From: UBA721 sp002705165
GTDB lineage: Bacteria; Planctomycetota; Planctomycetia; Pirellulales; Pirellulaceae
Direction of reading: 5' to 3'
DNA length: 64,000 nt
NCBI GenBank assembly: GCA_045565995.1
Contig: JBJLEF010000008.1
Span: 124,001-188,000, forward strand
Shown: in pieces, positions 1-8,791 of the stretch
How positions within the stretch are numbered: the stretch's first letter is position 1
Layout: each line of letters opens with the position of its first letter
Made by a program: the position numbers and the translations under genes
The notes under the pieces: model-generated
Seen by the model: only the letters and a program-made list of their open reading frames with translations
Databases searched by the model: none
Told to the model about the DNA's origin: nothing

Positions 1-822
1 GATTCTGACCGAGAGTCCGCAACCGAACCAAATCCCGATCATCTAAAACAACAAAGTCCCGAGAAACCGTCTGAACTGCCTCAATACACTAAAGTTGAAC
101 AGGATCTTTCTGCCTACAACAACGATTCACCCTCTGGTATTCTCGCCAGCCTAATCGTGGTTTCTTTGTTAGTCGTCGGAGTCGGCGGACTTCTAGCATT
201 CACCAACTGGTACAACCATCCTCGCAAAGCGGAAGAATTACTTGGCATCATTGAAGATGCAAAATTAACGCCAGGTTCTGATTGGGGACAAGCCAGTCAG
301 GAAATGCAGGAGTTTCTCGACCGCTTCCCTGACCACCCACAATTCGGTTTAGTCCAAGATCATTACAACACGCTTAGAAATGAACGAGATGAACAACGAT
401 TCCTAAAATCCATGGAGGGTGAGCTGGAGCAATTGCCAATCGCGACAATCACACTTCGGCAGATTCTAGACAATGAAACACTTTCATCTGAGGAAACCAT
501 CACTCAGTTAAAGTACTTCGTCACCATCTACGATGCACGCCAGGAAGACAAAACGGTAGTCGACTGCGTAACCATTGCTCGCAATAAAATTGAGCGACTC
601 AAAACAGAGCAAACAGAAGTGCTTAAACAACGTGAAAACATACTGGCCAAGACCGAGTTAGAAATCCGTGAAGTAATGGACTTCTGCCGTACTATTGCGA
701 AAAACGACAAACAAGAAGCCGTCGAATCTCTAAACGCTTTATATGAAATCCACAAACTAGACGACGAGTTATCGAATGTATTGGATGAAGTGATAGAACT
801 TAAAAACCAACTGAGCGAATAA
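1..822 (+). CDS. Membrane-anchored coiled-coil protein, 3' part only
   Basis: The reading frame is open from the first base of the window, so the gene starts upstream and only its last 273 codons are visible. The visible part begins with a polar, Pro/Glu/Gln-rich stretch, followed by one strongly hydrophobic segment at about visible residues 47-67, ending at FTNWYN. The rest is a charged, Lys/Glu-rich helical region that looks like coiled coil. A GTG at 157 could start a shorter product, but it lies inside the membrane segment, so I do not take it as the start. I do not recognise a family. The arrangement (cytoplasmic polar part, single membrane pass, exported helical domain) resembles many planctomycete proteins with an N-terminal zinc-ribbon or kinase domain, but that part is outside the window. 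Confidence 0.6.
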   Translation, partial: DSDRESATEPNPDHLKQQSPEKPSELPQYTKVEQDLSAYNNDSPSGILASLIVVSLLVVGVGGLLAFTNWYNHPRKAEELLGIIEDAKLTPGSDWGQASQEMQEFLDRFPDHPQFGLVQDHYNTLRNERDEQRFLKSMEGELEQLPIATITLRQILDNETLSSEETITQLKYFVTIYDARQEDKTVVDCVTIARNKIERLKTEQTEVLKQRENILAKTELEIREVMDFCRTIAKNDKQEAVESLNALYEIHKLDDELSNVLDEVIELKNQLSE

Positions 823-849
823 ACTTGCTCTTCCAGGCTCGGTAAGTTT

Positions 850-3800
850 TTAACGAAAGTCCCGGGATTTCAGTACAGGGTTTCCGAGATGAGTTGAGAG
901 GTCTTCAAGACGGTGAACCACAATATGTTGAACGCGATTCCTCTTCTCTAATGTTCCATGAACAAGCCAGGCATTACTCCTTCTGGCAATACGATAGTAT
1001 CTCTCCCAGATATGCTGCCGTAGCACAAGATTCATTGTGCCCATCTCATCTTCCAAGGTAACAAAAGTAATACCTTTCGCCGTCGAGGGACGTTGTCGTA
1101 ACAATACTAAGCCAGCGACTTTCACATAACGATTATCCGCGCAATCCTCCAACTGATCCGAACACAGCACACTCTGTTCGTTCAGTCTATTACGCCAAAA
1201 CATGATCGGCTGACCTTTCAATGAAAGGCCTGCCGTGCGATAGTCCATCTCGACCTGCTCAGACGGATGCATGACCGGCAAGTCTGGATGCTGATCATCC
1301 GTTGAGGCAAGCAAATCGAACAGTGGTTGCTCTACTTCTTTGCGTTCCTGAGCCAGTGCTTCCCACAATGCAGCGCGACGATCTCGTTCAAAACTACTAA
1401 ACGCATCGGCATCAGCCAACTGCATAATCACCCGTTTACTAATTCCAGATCGTCGTCGCAACTGTTCCACCGAGTGGTAACCTCCCTGCTGTTGACGATC
1501 TCGTAATAATCGTTGTACTGCTTCAAGTGAGAGCCCTCTGACGAGCCGCATTCCTAGCCTCAAAGCTGGCGATTGCTCAATATCATATTCCAACGAACAA
1601 TCCCAGACGCTGTAATTCACATCGACGGGGCGGACTTCCACGCCATGCTTCTGAGCATCTTTAACTAGGTCGCTCACCGAGTAAAACCCCATCGGCTGGC
1701 TATTGATAATACTGGCGGCGAAGATTGCCGGGTGATAACACTTCAACCATGCTGACACATATACCAATAGTGCGAAACTAGCGGCATGTGACTCTGGAAA
1801 TCCGTATTCGCCAAAACCACGGATCTGATTGAACACCTGTTCGGCAAATTTCCGTGTCAGGCCATTAGCCAACATTCCATCGGTAAGCTTACGATTAAAT
1901 TTTTCAATCACACCCGGACGTCTCCAAGCTCCCATAGCGCGCCGTAATTGATCCGCCTCCCCTGGTGTAAACCCTGCGGCCACCACGGCTAAACGCATAG
2001 CCTGCTCTTGGAACAAGGGAACACCCAAAGTTCGGTCCAGCACTTTCCGAATCGCCTCATTGGGATACGTCGCCTGTTGCAAACCGGCTCGACGTTTCAG
2101 GTACGGATGAACCATATCTCCCTGAATAGGGCCCGGACGTACAATGGCGACTTCAATAACCAAATCATAGAAACAACGAGGACGCAGCCGTGGTAGCATG
2201 CTCATCTGAGCTCGACTCTCGATTTGGAACACTCCCACTGTATCCGCTTCACAAATCATGTCATAAACCAATGGATCATCCTGAGGGATCATCGCCAAGG
2301 ATAGTTTTTTACCCTCGTGGTGTTCCAACATTTCAAAGCACTTACGAATGGCACTAAGCATTCCCAGAGAAAGACAATCTACTTTGAGGATTCCTAGCTC
2401 ATCGAGATCATCTTTATTCCATTGAATTACCGTCCGCCCTTCCATACTGGCATTTTCAATCGGAACAAATTCACTTAACAGACCACGCGTCATCACCATG
2501 CCGCCAACGTGCTGTGATAGATGTCGAGGGAAACCGATCAGTTCTTCTACCAATTCCCGAAAGCGTTGTCCCAATGTAACTTCCGGATCCAGACCAACCT
2601 CACGTATTCGAAGATCAAAATCCCCATCCTGAGTCCTGCCATCTAGATTCTTAGATATTTCGTCGGTCAACTCGGCATCCAACCCCAGGGCTTTGCCTAC
2701 ATCTCGTACGGCAGACCGCATTCGATAACACGTCACTACCCCCGTCATACCCGCACGATCACGACCATACTTGTCATATAAATACTGCAACACCTCTTCA
2801 CGACGCTCATGTTCAAAATCAACATCGATATCAGGTGCTTCATTGCGTTCTCGACTGATAAACCGCTCAAACAACAACTCGGTGGTTTCTGGATCAACCG
2901 ACGTCACCCCCAGACAGAAGCAAACAACCGAATTGGCCGCAGACCCGCGTCCCTGGCATAAAATGCCCTGACTACGCGCGAACCGAACCAAATCCCAAAC
3001 CGTCAAAAAGTAAGCTTCGTAGCCTAATTCCTCGATCAATTCTAATTCGTGTTTCAGCAACCTGATCACTTTCTGCGGAAGGCCTGATGGATATCTTTGA
3101 TGAGCGCCTTTCCATGCCAACTGACCAAGATGCTGAATTGGTGTTGTTTTCTTCGGTGTCAACTCTTCCGGATACTCATACTTCAATTCCTCCAGCGAGA
3201 AACAACATCGCTCAGCAATTTCCACCGTCCTCTGCACCGCAGACGGAATTTCCGCGAACAGATCACCAAGTTCGTTAAGCGGGCGTAAAAATCTTTGGGC
3301 ATTGGGAAACTGCCAGTCTCCAATTTGCTGTACATTACAGCGATGTGCAATCGCAGTGAGAGCATCCTGTAAACGAGCTCGTGACGGATCATGATAATAC
3401 ACGTCTCCGGCTGCCAACAATGGAACATTCGCATCCTCACTCAACCGTCTTAACCTAAGGAGCCGTTGCTTATCTGCCACCCCACGATGTAATTCCGCAA
3501 GTAAATAACAGTCTTCAACAAAAATTTCACGATAGGCTAGAAGTTGGGCAGCCGTAATCATCTCTGCTGCTTCATGCAGACGCAGATGATCGGATACCAG
3601 ATTTCCTGAAGATGGATTCCAATCGGGAATCACTCCGACAATCCAATCCTGGCCAAATTCTCTGAGATCATCAAAGTACAGCAAGCACTCGCCTTTGCCA
3701 GCCCGACGGCGCCCAAGCGTGAGGAGCCGACACAATTGCCCGTAGGCTTTTCGGTTCGGCATCCAGACAACACAAGCGGGAGCATCTACAAACGTGAGTT

Positions 3801-3996
3801 CCGCGGCAACGACAAATTTAAGCTGTTCATCTTTTGCGGCTCCGTGCGCGCGGACAATCCCTGCTAACGTATTACGATCGGTAATGGCAATGGCTCGATA
3901 CCCTAATCGCTTTGCCCTTTCAACTAACTCAACAGCATGTGAAGCTCCCTGAAGCAGCGAGAAGTTGGATTTGCAGTGTAGTTCGGCATATTGCAT
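850..3996 (-). CDS. dnaE2: Error-prone DNA polymerase III alpha subunit DnaE2 (ImuC)
   Basis: This is the catalytic translesion polymerase of the imuA-imuB-dnaE2 mutagenesis cassette. The protein has 1048 residues, normal for DnaE2. It opens with a PHP domain (YAELHCKSNFSLLQGAS, then AIAITDRNTLAG) and carries the C-family polymerase core with the metal-binding PDIDVDF motif at about residues 385-392. It ends with an OB-fold (VKVAGLVLLRQRPSTAKGIT). The ATG at 3996 gives the usual MQYAELHC start and lies 8 bp after the imuB stop. A TTG at 4029 would add 11 residues but overlaps imuB and does not fit the family. It is the last gene of the operon and probably shares the damage-inducible promoter upstream of imuA. 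Confidence 0.95.
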   Translation of the reverse strand: MQYAELHCKSNFSLLQGASHAVELVERAKRLGYRAIAITDRNTLAGIVRAHGAAKDEQLKFVVAAELTFVDAPACVVWMPNRKAYGQLCRLLTLGRRRAGKGECLLYFDDLREFGQDWIVGVIPDWNPSSGNLVSDHLRLHEAAEMITAAQLLAYREIFVEDCYLLAELHRGVADKQRLLRLRRLSEDANVPLLAAGDVYYHDPSRARLQDALTAIAHRCNVQQIGDWQFPNAQRFLRPLNELGDLFAEIPSAVQRTVEIAERCCFSLEELKYEYPEELTPKKTTPIQHLGQLAWKGAHQRYPSGLPQKVIRLLKHELELIEELGYEAYFLTVWDLVRFARSQGILCQGRGSAANSVVCFCLGVTSVDPETTELLFERFISRERNEAPDIDVDFEHERREEVLQYLYDKYGRDRAGMTGVVTCYRMRSAVRDVGKALGLDAELTDEISKNLDGRTQDGDFDLRIREVGLDPEVTLGQRFRELVEELIGFPRHLSQHVGGMVMTRGLLSEFVPIENASMEGRTVIQWNKDDLDELGILKVDCLSLGMLSAIRKCFEMLEHHEGKKLSLAMIPQDDPLVYDMICEADTVGVFQIESRAQMSMLPRLRPRCFYDLVIEVAIVRPGPIQGDMVHPYLKRRAGLQQATYPNEAIRKVLDRTLGVPLFQEQAMRLAVVAAGFTPGEADQLRRAMGAWRRPGVIEKFNRKLTDGMLANGLTRKFAEQVFNQIRGFGEYGFPESHAASFALLVYVSAWLKCYHPAIFAASIINSQPMGFYSVSDLVKDAQKHGVEVRPVDVNYSVWDCSLEYDIEQSPALRLGMRLVRGLSLEAVQRLLRDRQQQGGYHSVEQLRRRSGISKRVIMQLADADAFSSFERDRRAALWEALAQERKEVEQPLFDLLASTDDQHPDLPVMHPSEQVEMDYRTAGLSLKGQPIMFWRNRLNEQSVLCSDQLEDCADNRYVKVAGLVLLRQRPSTAKGITFVTLEDEMGTMNLVLRQHIWERYYRIARRSNAWLVHGTLEKRNRVQHIVVHRLEDLSTHLGNPVLKSRDFR

Positions 3997-4004
3997 CGTC
4001 CTAT

Positions 4005-5867
4005 TTAAAAATTTCCCTGCAAAAACCAATGTTCACCTGGGAGGCCCCGATACAACCAGAAACGAAGTCCTGTCTCGATCTCTACTCGATAATAATCACG
4101 ACGTATTGCTCTCCCGCGCCACCATCCACTTTCAATCCGTTCGGGGCCCCAATAACGAGTGATCTGTTGCCAATGCCCTTTGTACAGCATTTTAAGAGGC
4201 CGGTTTTCTTTCCGACCGATTTGGCACTGAATCTCGAGAGGCTCTTTCCAATACCAAATCGGCAGACTATCAACAGGCTTGCGTTGCTTTAGCAACCAGC
4301 CTGTTTTACAAGGGCCAGTTGAGCTCGGCCCCCCACCCAATTTAGAAGGGGAATTCTTTTGAGGGGCCAGTATTTGCTGGCACCAACGTTGAATATTCAA
4401 ATTCGCAATTGGTTCCAACTGAAATCCATATTCAGGTAGAGCTTCTGGTTTCAAGCTAGCACGTAGCACCCGTCTTTTTCCTAAACGACTGGAAAGTCTA
4501 TCGATCAGCCTCACTAATTTAGCCGGGGGGATACTATCAAAAGAATTCGGGGGTGCCTGCCAACGATATCCTTTTGGAACGTTGTGTTGCCCATCAAACA
4601 ACGAAAGCTGCTTTTGCTGCATAATCGCTGTCTGGGTAAGTTCGACTCGAAAACTATAGACTTCATCTACTCGTCCTAAGCGATCCCATTGCAGCTGAAA
4701 CAATTCTGACAAATGTTTTAAATCCATGGTTGGTCGATACAGTCCAAGCGTAAGAATTTCTGTATCCTGACGTGTCTCTCCGGAATCACGATAAACTCGT
4801 TGTCCATAGCGTGACATTTCAACCGTACAGGTAACCTGCAACACACCTCGAGATTCTTTCTCAAGTTGCTTCAGTAAAGACTGAGTCAACTGTTCGAACA
4901 CTTCGCACATTACATGTGGCCCGCCGATACGACCTGGCAACAATTGCCTGGCCACATAGGGTTCTTGTGGATGTAAATTTTGCAATGGTTCATCTACGTC
5001 TTCCAGCAACTGATCGCAGCGGTAGGCCACTTGATCTCCCAAGCGTTGAACAATGGCATCTCGCGGCAAATCCATCAATTGTTCCAGACAGTGGATTCCG
5101 AGTCGGTGGAGCAAATCAAGCGTTTCATCGGAAAGCCTGAGGCAGCCAACCGGCAACTGCCTCAGAACTTTCCACACGGACTCTCTATGAGAAGGTAACA
5201 GTCGAATACCTTCTCGCAGAGTAAGGCACGCTGCCCAACTGGCACCAACAGTCCCAGCAACAGCCACCCTTACAACCAGCCCTTGACTTCCCTCTTGCCT
5301 GCCAGATGTCGCTTTAACTGTCCGGGGATTTTGATCCTGCTGGCGAAAAGCTACCGTTTCATTTCCCGAGTCCAAATCCACTCGACGATAGTTCCTCTTG
5401 AGTTCTTCCCGAAACTCCTCACATATTCGAAATGCTAATTTTTCTTCCGAACCGAAAAAGCGGCGAACATCCGTAATATCAATCCAGATCGCTTCTGTCT
5501 TCCATGCATCCAGTCGCGCATCGACCGGATGAGCATAATGGTTTCTTTGATGTTTGCCTTTTTGCTTCCTTAGCTTTTTTTGCAGTTCCTGTTTCCACTG
5601 GACTCCATCCGAGGCCCCTCTCTCCCTCGCCCCAACGATTCCAACCAATGGTGAAAATCGGTTTGCCCAGCGAGCAAGGCGATGCAAGGCATCCTGCTCT
5701 TGCCACGCCTGTCGCTGAACGAACTCACCACCGGTGGTAACATCCTTGTCTGAATCCTTCACTCCACTTCCTGTATATTTCTCATCCCTGATCAGCTTCC
5801 CTGCCCGACCTGTATCTATCCACACACAAGCCACTCTTCTCCTGTTCTTCATACTGTCAGCCATCAT
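4005..5867 (-). CDS. imuB: ImuB, Y-family polymerase-like mutagenesis adaptor
   Basis: ImuB is a Y-family polymerase relative that lacks catalysis and tethers DnaE2 to the sliding clamp. The 620-residue protein starts RRRVACVWIDTGRAG and has IDITDVRRFFGSEE where active Y-family enzymes carry the catalytic S-x-D-E segment, so the acidic residues look lost, as is usual for ImuB. Near residues 418-423 the peptide QLSLF matches the consensus beta-clamp-binding motif. An insertion around residues 80-105 is rich in basic residues. The ATG overlaps the imuA stop as ATGA, indicating translational coupling. The C-terminus ends with the hydrophobic ETGLRFWLYRGLPGEHWFLQG typical of the family. Confidence 0.92.
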   Translation of the reverse strand: MMADSMKNRRRVACVWIDTGRAGKLIRDEKYTGSGVKDSDKDVTTGGEFVQRQAWQEQDALHRLARWANRFSPLVGIVGARERGASDGVQWKQELQKKLRKQKGKHQRNHYAHPVDARLDAWKTEAIWIDITDVRRFFGSEEKLAFRICEEFREELKRNYRRVDLDSGNETVAFRQQDQNPRTVKATSGRQEGSQGLVVRVAVAGTVGASWAACLTLREGIRLLPSHRESVWKVLRQLPVGCLRLSDETLDLLHRLGIHCLEQLMDLPRDAIVQRLGDQVAYRCDQLLEDVDEPLQNLHPQEPYVARQLLPGRIGGPHVMCEVFEQLTQSLLKQLEKESRGVLQVTCTVEMSRYGQRVYRDSGETRQDTEILTLGLYRPTMDLKHLSELFQLQWDRLGRVDEVYSFRVELTQTAIMQQKQLSLFDGQHNVPKGYRWQAPPNSFDSIPPAKLVRLIDRLSSRLGKRRVLRASLKPEALPEYGFQLEPIANLNIQRWCQQILAPQKNSPSKLGGGPSSTGPCKTGWLLKQRKPVDSLPIWYWKEPLEIQCQIGRKENRPLKMLYKGHWQQITRYWGPERIESGWWRGRAIRRDYYRVEIETGLRFWLYRGLPGEHWFLQGNF

Positions 5868-6823
5868 CTACCAGTGCTTGCTAATGGCTGACTCGTCGAC
5901 TTCTCAGGCTGTCCTTGTTGACCCTGACCACTTGTTTCCACTACGTCTCGCAAGTCGATTACACACTGCAATGCCCCTGCGATATGTCCGGCCGTTGCGG
6001 TAACTGCTCGTTTTCGTTCCACCTGAAATCGCCAATCTCCAGAACCCCTCCTGACTGTCGAAGGTGATCTTTTCTGTGTCGGTAATGCGGCAAACTGCAA
6101 TCGCACATGAGCCCAGGTTGGAGTTCGTTCAAACTTCTTCTCCCGTACTAACACTCCCAATGCTCTTCCAGCTTCGGCAGCTAACTGCAAACGTCGAAAC
6201 TCGCGACTACTTACTTTTGACACACAACTCCAAACTGCTCCGACTGCGGGACAACGCAGTACTTGGTCCAATGCCCAGTACAAATCTTTTTTGCTTTCGG
6301 GTGTCACGATCATTAACTGATCCAATGAAATTCCCAAAGCTGCTGCCGCGGGTGGATAGAACTTATGGTCATTATCGAAGACCACTAAAATCCCTTTTTT
6401 CTTTTGGCTACCTGTTTCCTGCCAACCTTCCAACTCCTGATTGGTGCTAATTGTATTGATCAAACTGGGGGAATCGCTTTTTGCCGTAGACCTCTCGGCT
6501 AATAAAGCCTCGACAGGCGTCAGAGATTCCGGTGATAACATTTGCCAGGCAAGCCATAATCCGAGCATGGCTACTCCACCTCCCTGCAACGACCCCAAAC
6601 ATTCCATTAACATCCCTGACCTCAAACCAGATTCCGGCAAGATCGCATCTAACTGCGACCAGCCAGTCGATATCAATCCGGCCTGTAAATCACGAAACCT
6701 TTCCTCTTCACCACCTTCATTCCTAAAATTATTCGAATCTGCAGCTAGGGAGACAGATAGATTACTTCGATCCAACAAATCATGAATCTGTCGAACTACT
6801 GACTCTGCATCCTTACCAACCAT
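5864..6823 (-). CDS. imuA: ImuA, RecA-like accessory mutagenesis protein
   Basis: This is the first gene of the translesion cassette, 319 residues. ImuA is a RecA-related protein that modulates RecA during ImuBC-dependent mutagenesis. The RecA-like core begins at about residue 50 with STGWSQLDAILPESGLRSG and a glycine-rich degenerate P-loop (GSLQGGGVAML) near residue 77. A strand ending ILVVFDNDHKFYP follows around residue 145, and later WSCVSKVSSREFRRLQLAAE, a segment conserved in ImuA/SulA-like proteins. Walker A is not canonical (no GKT), so ATP hydrolysis is doubtful. The stop overlaps the imuB start by 4 bp. The assignment rests mainly on the fixed gene order with imuB and dnaE2. Confidence 0.88.
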   Translation of the reverse strand: MVGKDAESVVRQIHDLLDRSNLSVSLAADSNNFRNEGGEEERFRDLQAGLISTGWSQLDAILPESGLRSGMLMECLGSLQGGGVAMLGLWLAWQMLSPESLTPVEALLAERSTAKSDSPSLINTISTNQELEGWQETGSQKKKGILVVFDNDHKFYPPAAAALGISLDQLMIVTPESKKDLYWALDQVLRCPAVGAVWSCVSKVSSREFRRLQLAAEAGRALGVLVREKKFERTPTWAHVRLQFAALPTQKRSPSTVRRGSGDWRFQVERKRAVTATAGHIAGALQCVIDLRDVVETSGQGQQGQPEKSTSQPLASTGR

Positions 6824-6914
6824 TTGCTACCCCAGTAAACCCTTCCCATTTCATATTTACTGCCTTATGACTTGCAATCTGAGCCTTGAAGGAAGTAGCA
6901 CCGAACCTTCCGTT

Positions 6915-6942
6915 AGTGTACATATGTATACCTACCTGTCAA
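6915..6942 (-). promoter_or_regulatory. imuA promoter with overlapping palindromic operator (LexA candidate)
   Basis: Read on the minus strand there is a perfect -35 TTGACA (6942-6937), a 16-bp spacer and TACACT (6920-6915) as a -10 candidate. The segment 6916-6931 is a near-perfect 16-bp inverted repeat (GTATACATATGTACAC, 14 of 16 positions symmetric, perfect core TACATATGTA) that covers most of the spacer and the -10. The predicted leader is about 85 nt. The imu cassettes are LexA-controlled in the bacteria where this has been studied, so a repressor site is expected here. The motif does not match the E. coli, Gram-positive or alphaproteobacterial LexA consensus, so LexA binding is inference. 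Confidence 0.5.
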
Positions 6943-7081
6943 TAGTTCGACATAATTTTTTTTGAACTTCAGCGAAAACCCACTAAACCCTCTCAATTAA
7001 TTCAACCGTTGCCCATATTCGACCGCATCAATGGCCGATAAAATAAGGAATTACGCACCCATCTCCTACAAAGTACATCTC

Positions 7082-8671
7082 ATGGTTCGCACTCGTTTTG
7101 CCCCCAGTCCAACAGGTTATCTGCATATTGGCGGAGTCCGCACAGCTTTCTTCAACTGGCTCTTTGCCCGTAAGCACGGAGGTCAATTCATCCTTCGTAT
7201 CGATGACACTGATCAAAGTCGTAATGTCGAAGAAGCTCTGCAGCCGATCCTCGACGGATTCCGCTGGCTAGGCATTGACTGGGATGAAGGACCGGAAGTC
7301 GACGGACCACATGCTCCGTATTTCCAATCACAAAGGACCGATAAATATCAGGCTGCCGTCAAAAAGATGCTGACCAATGGCACAGCCTATAAGGACTACA
7401 GCCGAACCGACGAAATCCAGGCAGAACGAGAAGCCGCTCAAGCTGAAAAACGAACCTTTGTCTACAGTCGTAGCTGGATGGCGGAAACTGATGAACAAGC
7501 GGACGCCTTCGAAGCCGAGGGGCGGACAGCCGTCGTACGTCTCAAAATGCCTCGCGAAGGCACCTGTCTCATCCCTGATCTGATTCGAGGTGATGTCGAA
7601 TTCGAATGGGCTCTTGAACAAGACATGGTCATCCAAAAAGCCGATGGGACTTGCCTCTACCATCTGGCCAGCGTCGTGGATGATGCGGAACTGGAAATCA
7701 CTCATGTCATCCGTGCTGAAGAACATCTCTCCAATACGCCTCGGCAGATCTTCATCGCAGAGAGTCTCGGATACGAGCTTCCCCAATACGCTCACCTCCC
7801 CTACGTAGCCGAACCTGGCAGCAAAAACAAACTCAGTAAACGTAAAATCCCTAAGTATCTCAAAAACCATGACTTCAAAAAGCTATATGATCACGGAGAA
7901 CAAATCGCGACACGCTGCGATCGTGAATTGAGTGAAGATACATTCAATCCGGTCATCGTCGACTTCTACCGCGATATAGGCTTTCTCCCCCACGCTGTCA
8001 TCAACTACCTCCTGCTTCTCGGATGGTCTCTCGACGGCGAAACCGAGGAATTCACGATCGAAGAGATGATCACTGCGTTCTCACTGGAGCGAGTCATCAA
8101 AAGCCCGGCCAGCTTCGATCCCACGAAATTAACTGCCTTCCAGCAACGAGAGATGGACAAACTCGACATAAAGAAGAAGATCGCCCTGTGCGTACCTTAC
8201 CTTCAACAAGCCGGCTTGTTGAAAACCCCTCCTGACTGCGATACCGGCCCTTACCTAAACGACATCATCGCAGCTACCGAAAACCGCATCACCGTTGCTG
8301 GCGACATCCTTGACTATGACGATTTCTTCACCGCCGACGATTCTCTCGTCTACGACGCTAAAGCATTCGCCAAACGACTGGTCAATACCGAGGGAGCTCA
8401 ACAATTACTTACAGAATTCCGCGACACACTAAGCAATCTGGATGACTTCTGTGTCGAATCGATTGAGCAAACTATGCGTGAATTTGTGGAAGCCAAGGAC
8501 ATCAAATTTGGAGAAATCATCCATCCGGTTCGACTATCCACCACCGGCAAACCGGTCGGATTTGGACTCTTTGAGACTCTGGCAATTTTAGGGAAAGACC
8601 GCTGCATCAACCGCATGAATTTAGCCTTGAAATTCGCTCAAAACCAACCGCCTCAAGCAGAAAGTGAATAG
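7082..8671 (+). CDS. gltX: Glutamyl-tRNA synthetase
   Basis: Charges tRNA(Glu) with glutamate in the cytoplasm (class I aminoacyl-tRNA synthetase). The protein has 529 residues from the chosen ATG, beginning VRTRFAPSPTGYLHIGG, which holds the HIGH-type motif. The KMSKS-type loop is KLSKRK near residue 247. The catalytic half is followed by an all-helical anticodon-binding half. An in-frame ATG at 7031 would add 17 residues before this conserved start, so I prefer 7082. It is divergent from the imu operon and the first of two adjacent tRNA-Glx synthetase genes. Confidence 0.95.
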   Translation: MVRTRFAPSPTGYLHIGGVRTAFFNWLFARKHGGQFILRIDDTDQSRNVEEALQPILDGFRWLGIDWDEGPEVDGPHAPYFQSQRTDKYQAAVKKMLTNGTAYKDYSRTDEIQAEREAAQAEKRTFVYSRSWMAETDEQADAFEAEGRTAVVRLKMPREGTCLIPDLIRGDVEFEWALEQDMVIQKADGTCLYHLASVVDDAELEITHVIRAEEHLSNTPRQIFIAESLGYELPQYAHLPYVAEPGSKNKLSKRKIPKYLKNHDFKKLYDHGEQIATRCDRELSEDTFNPVIVDFYRDIGFLPHAVINYLLLLGWSLDGETEEFTIEEMITAFSLERVIKSPASFDPTKLTAFQQREMDKLDIKKKIALCVPYLQQAGLLKTPPDCDTGPYLNDIIAATENRITVAGDILDYDDFFTADDSLVYDAKAFAKRLVNTEGAQQLLTEFRDTLSNLDDFCVESIEQTMREFVEAKDIKFGEIIHPVRLSTTGKPVGFGLFETLAILGKDRCINRMNLALKFAQNQPPQAESE

Positions 8672-8714
8672 CACGCCCGACTCTCCAGAATTGGCGTATT
8701 CAGGAAGATTCTAT

Positions 8715-8746
8715 TCCCGTTAGAATCCAATCCCGTTAGAATCCAA
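8715..8746 (+). repeat. 16-bp direct tandem duplication between gltX and glnS
   Basis: Two adjacent perfect copies of TCCCGTTAGAATCCAA (8715-8730 and 8731-8746) lie in the 120-bp gap between the two synthetase genes. Nothing else is recognisable in this gap. It is probably a simple local duplication. Confidence 0.6.
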
Positions 8747-8791
8747 CTGCTCTAATCAACCCCTTACTTCAGTCATTACCCGCAAACCAAC

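Noticed and set aside
3912..4292. 126-codon plus-strand frame across the imuB-dnaE2 junction
   Set aside because: It is the antisense of two clearly coding genes and has no family features.
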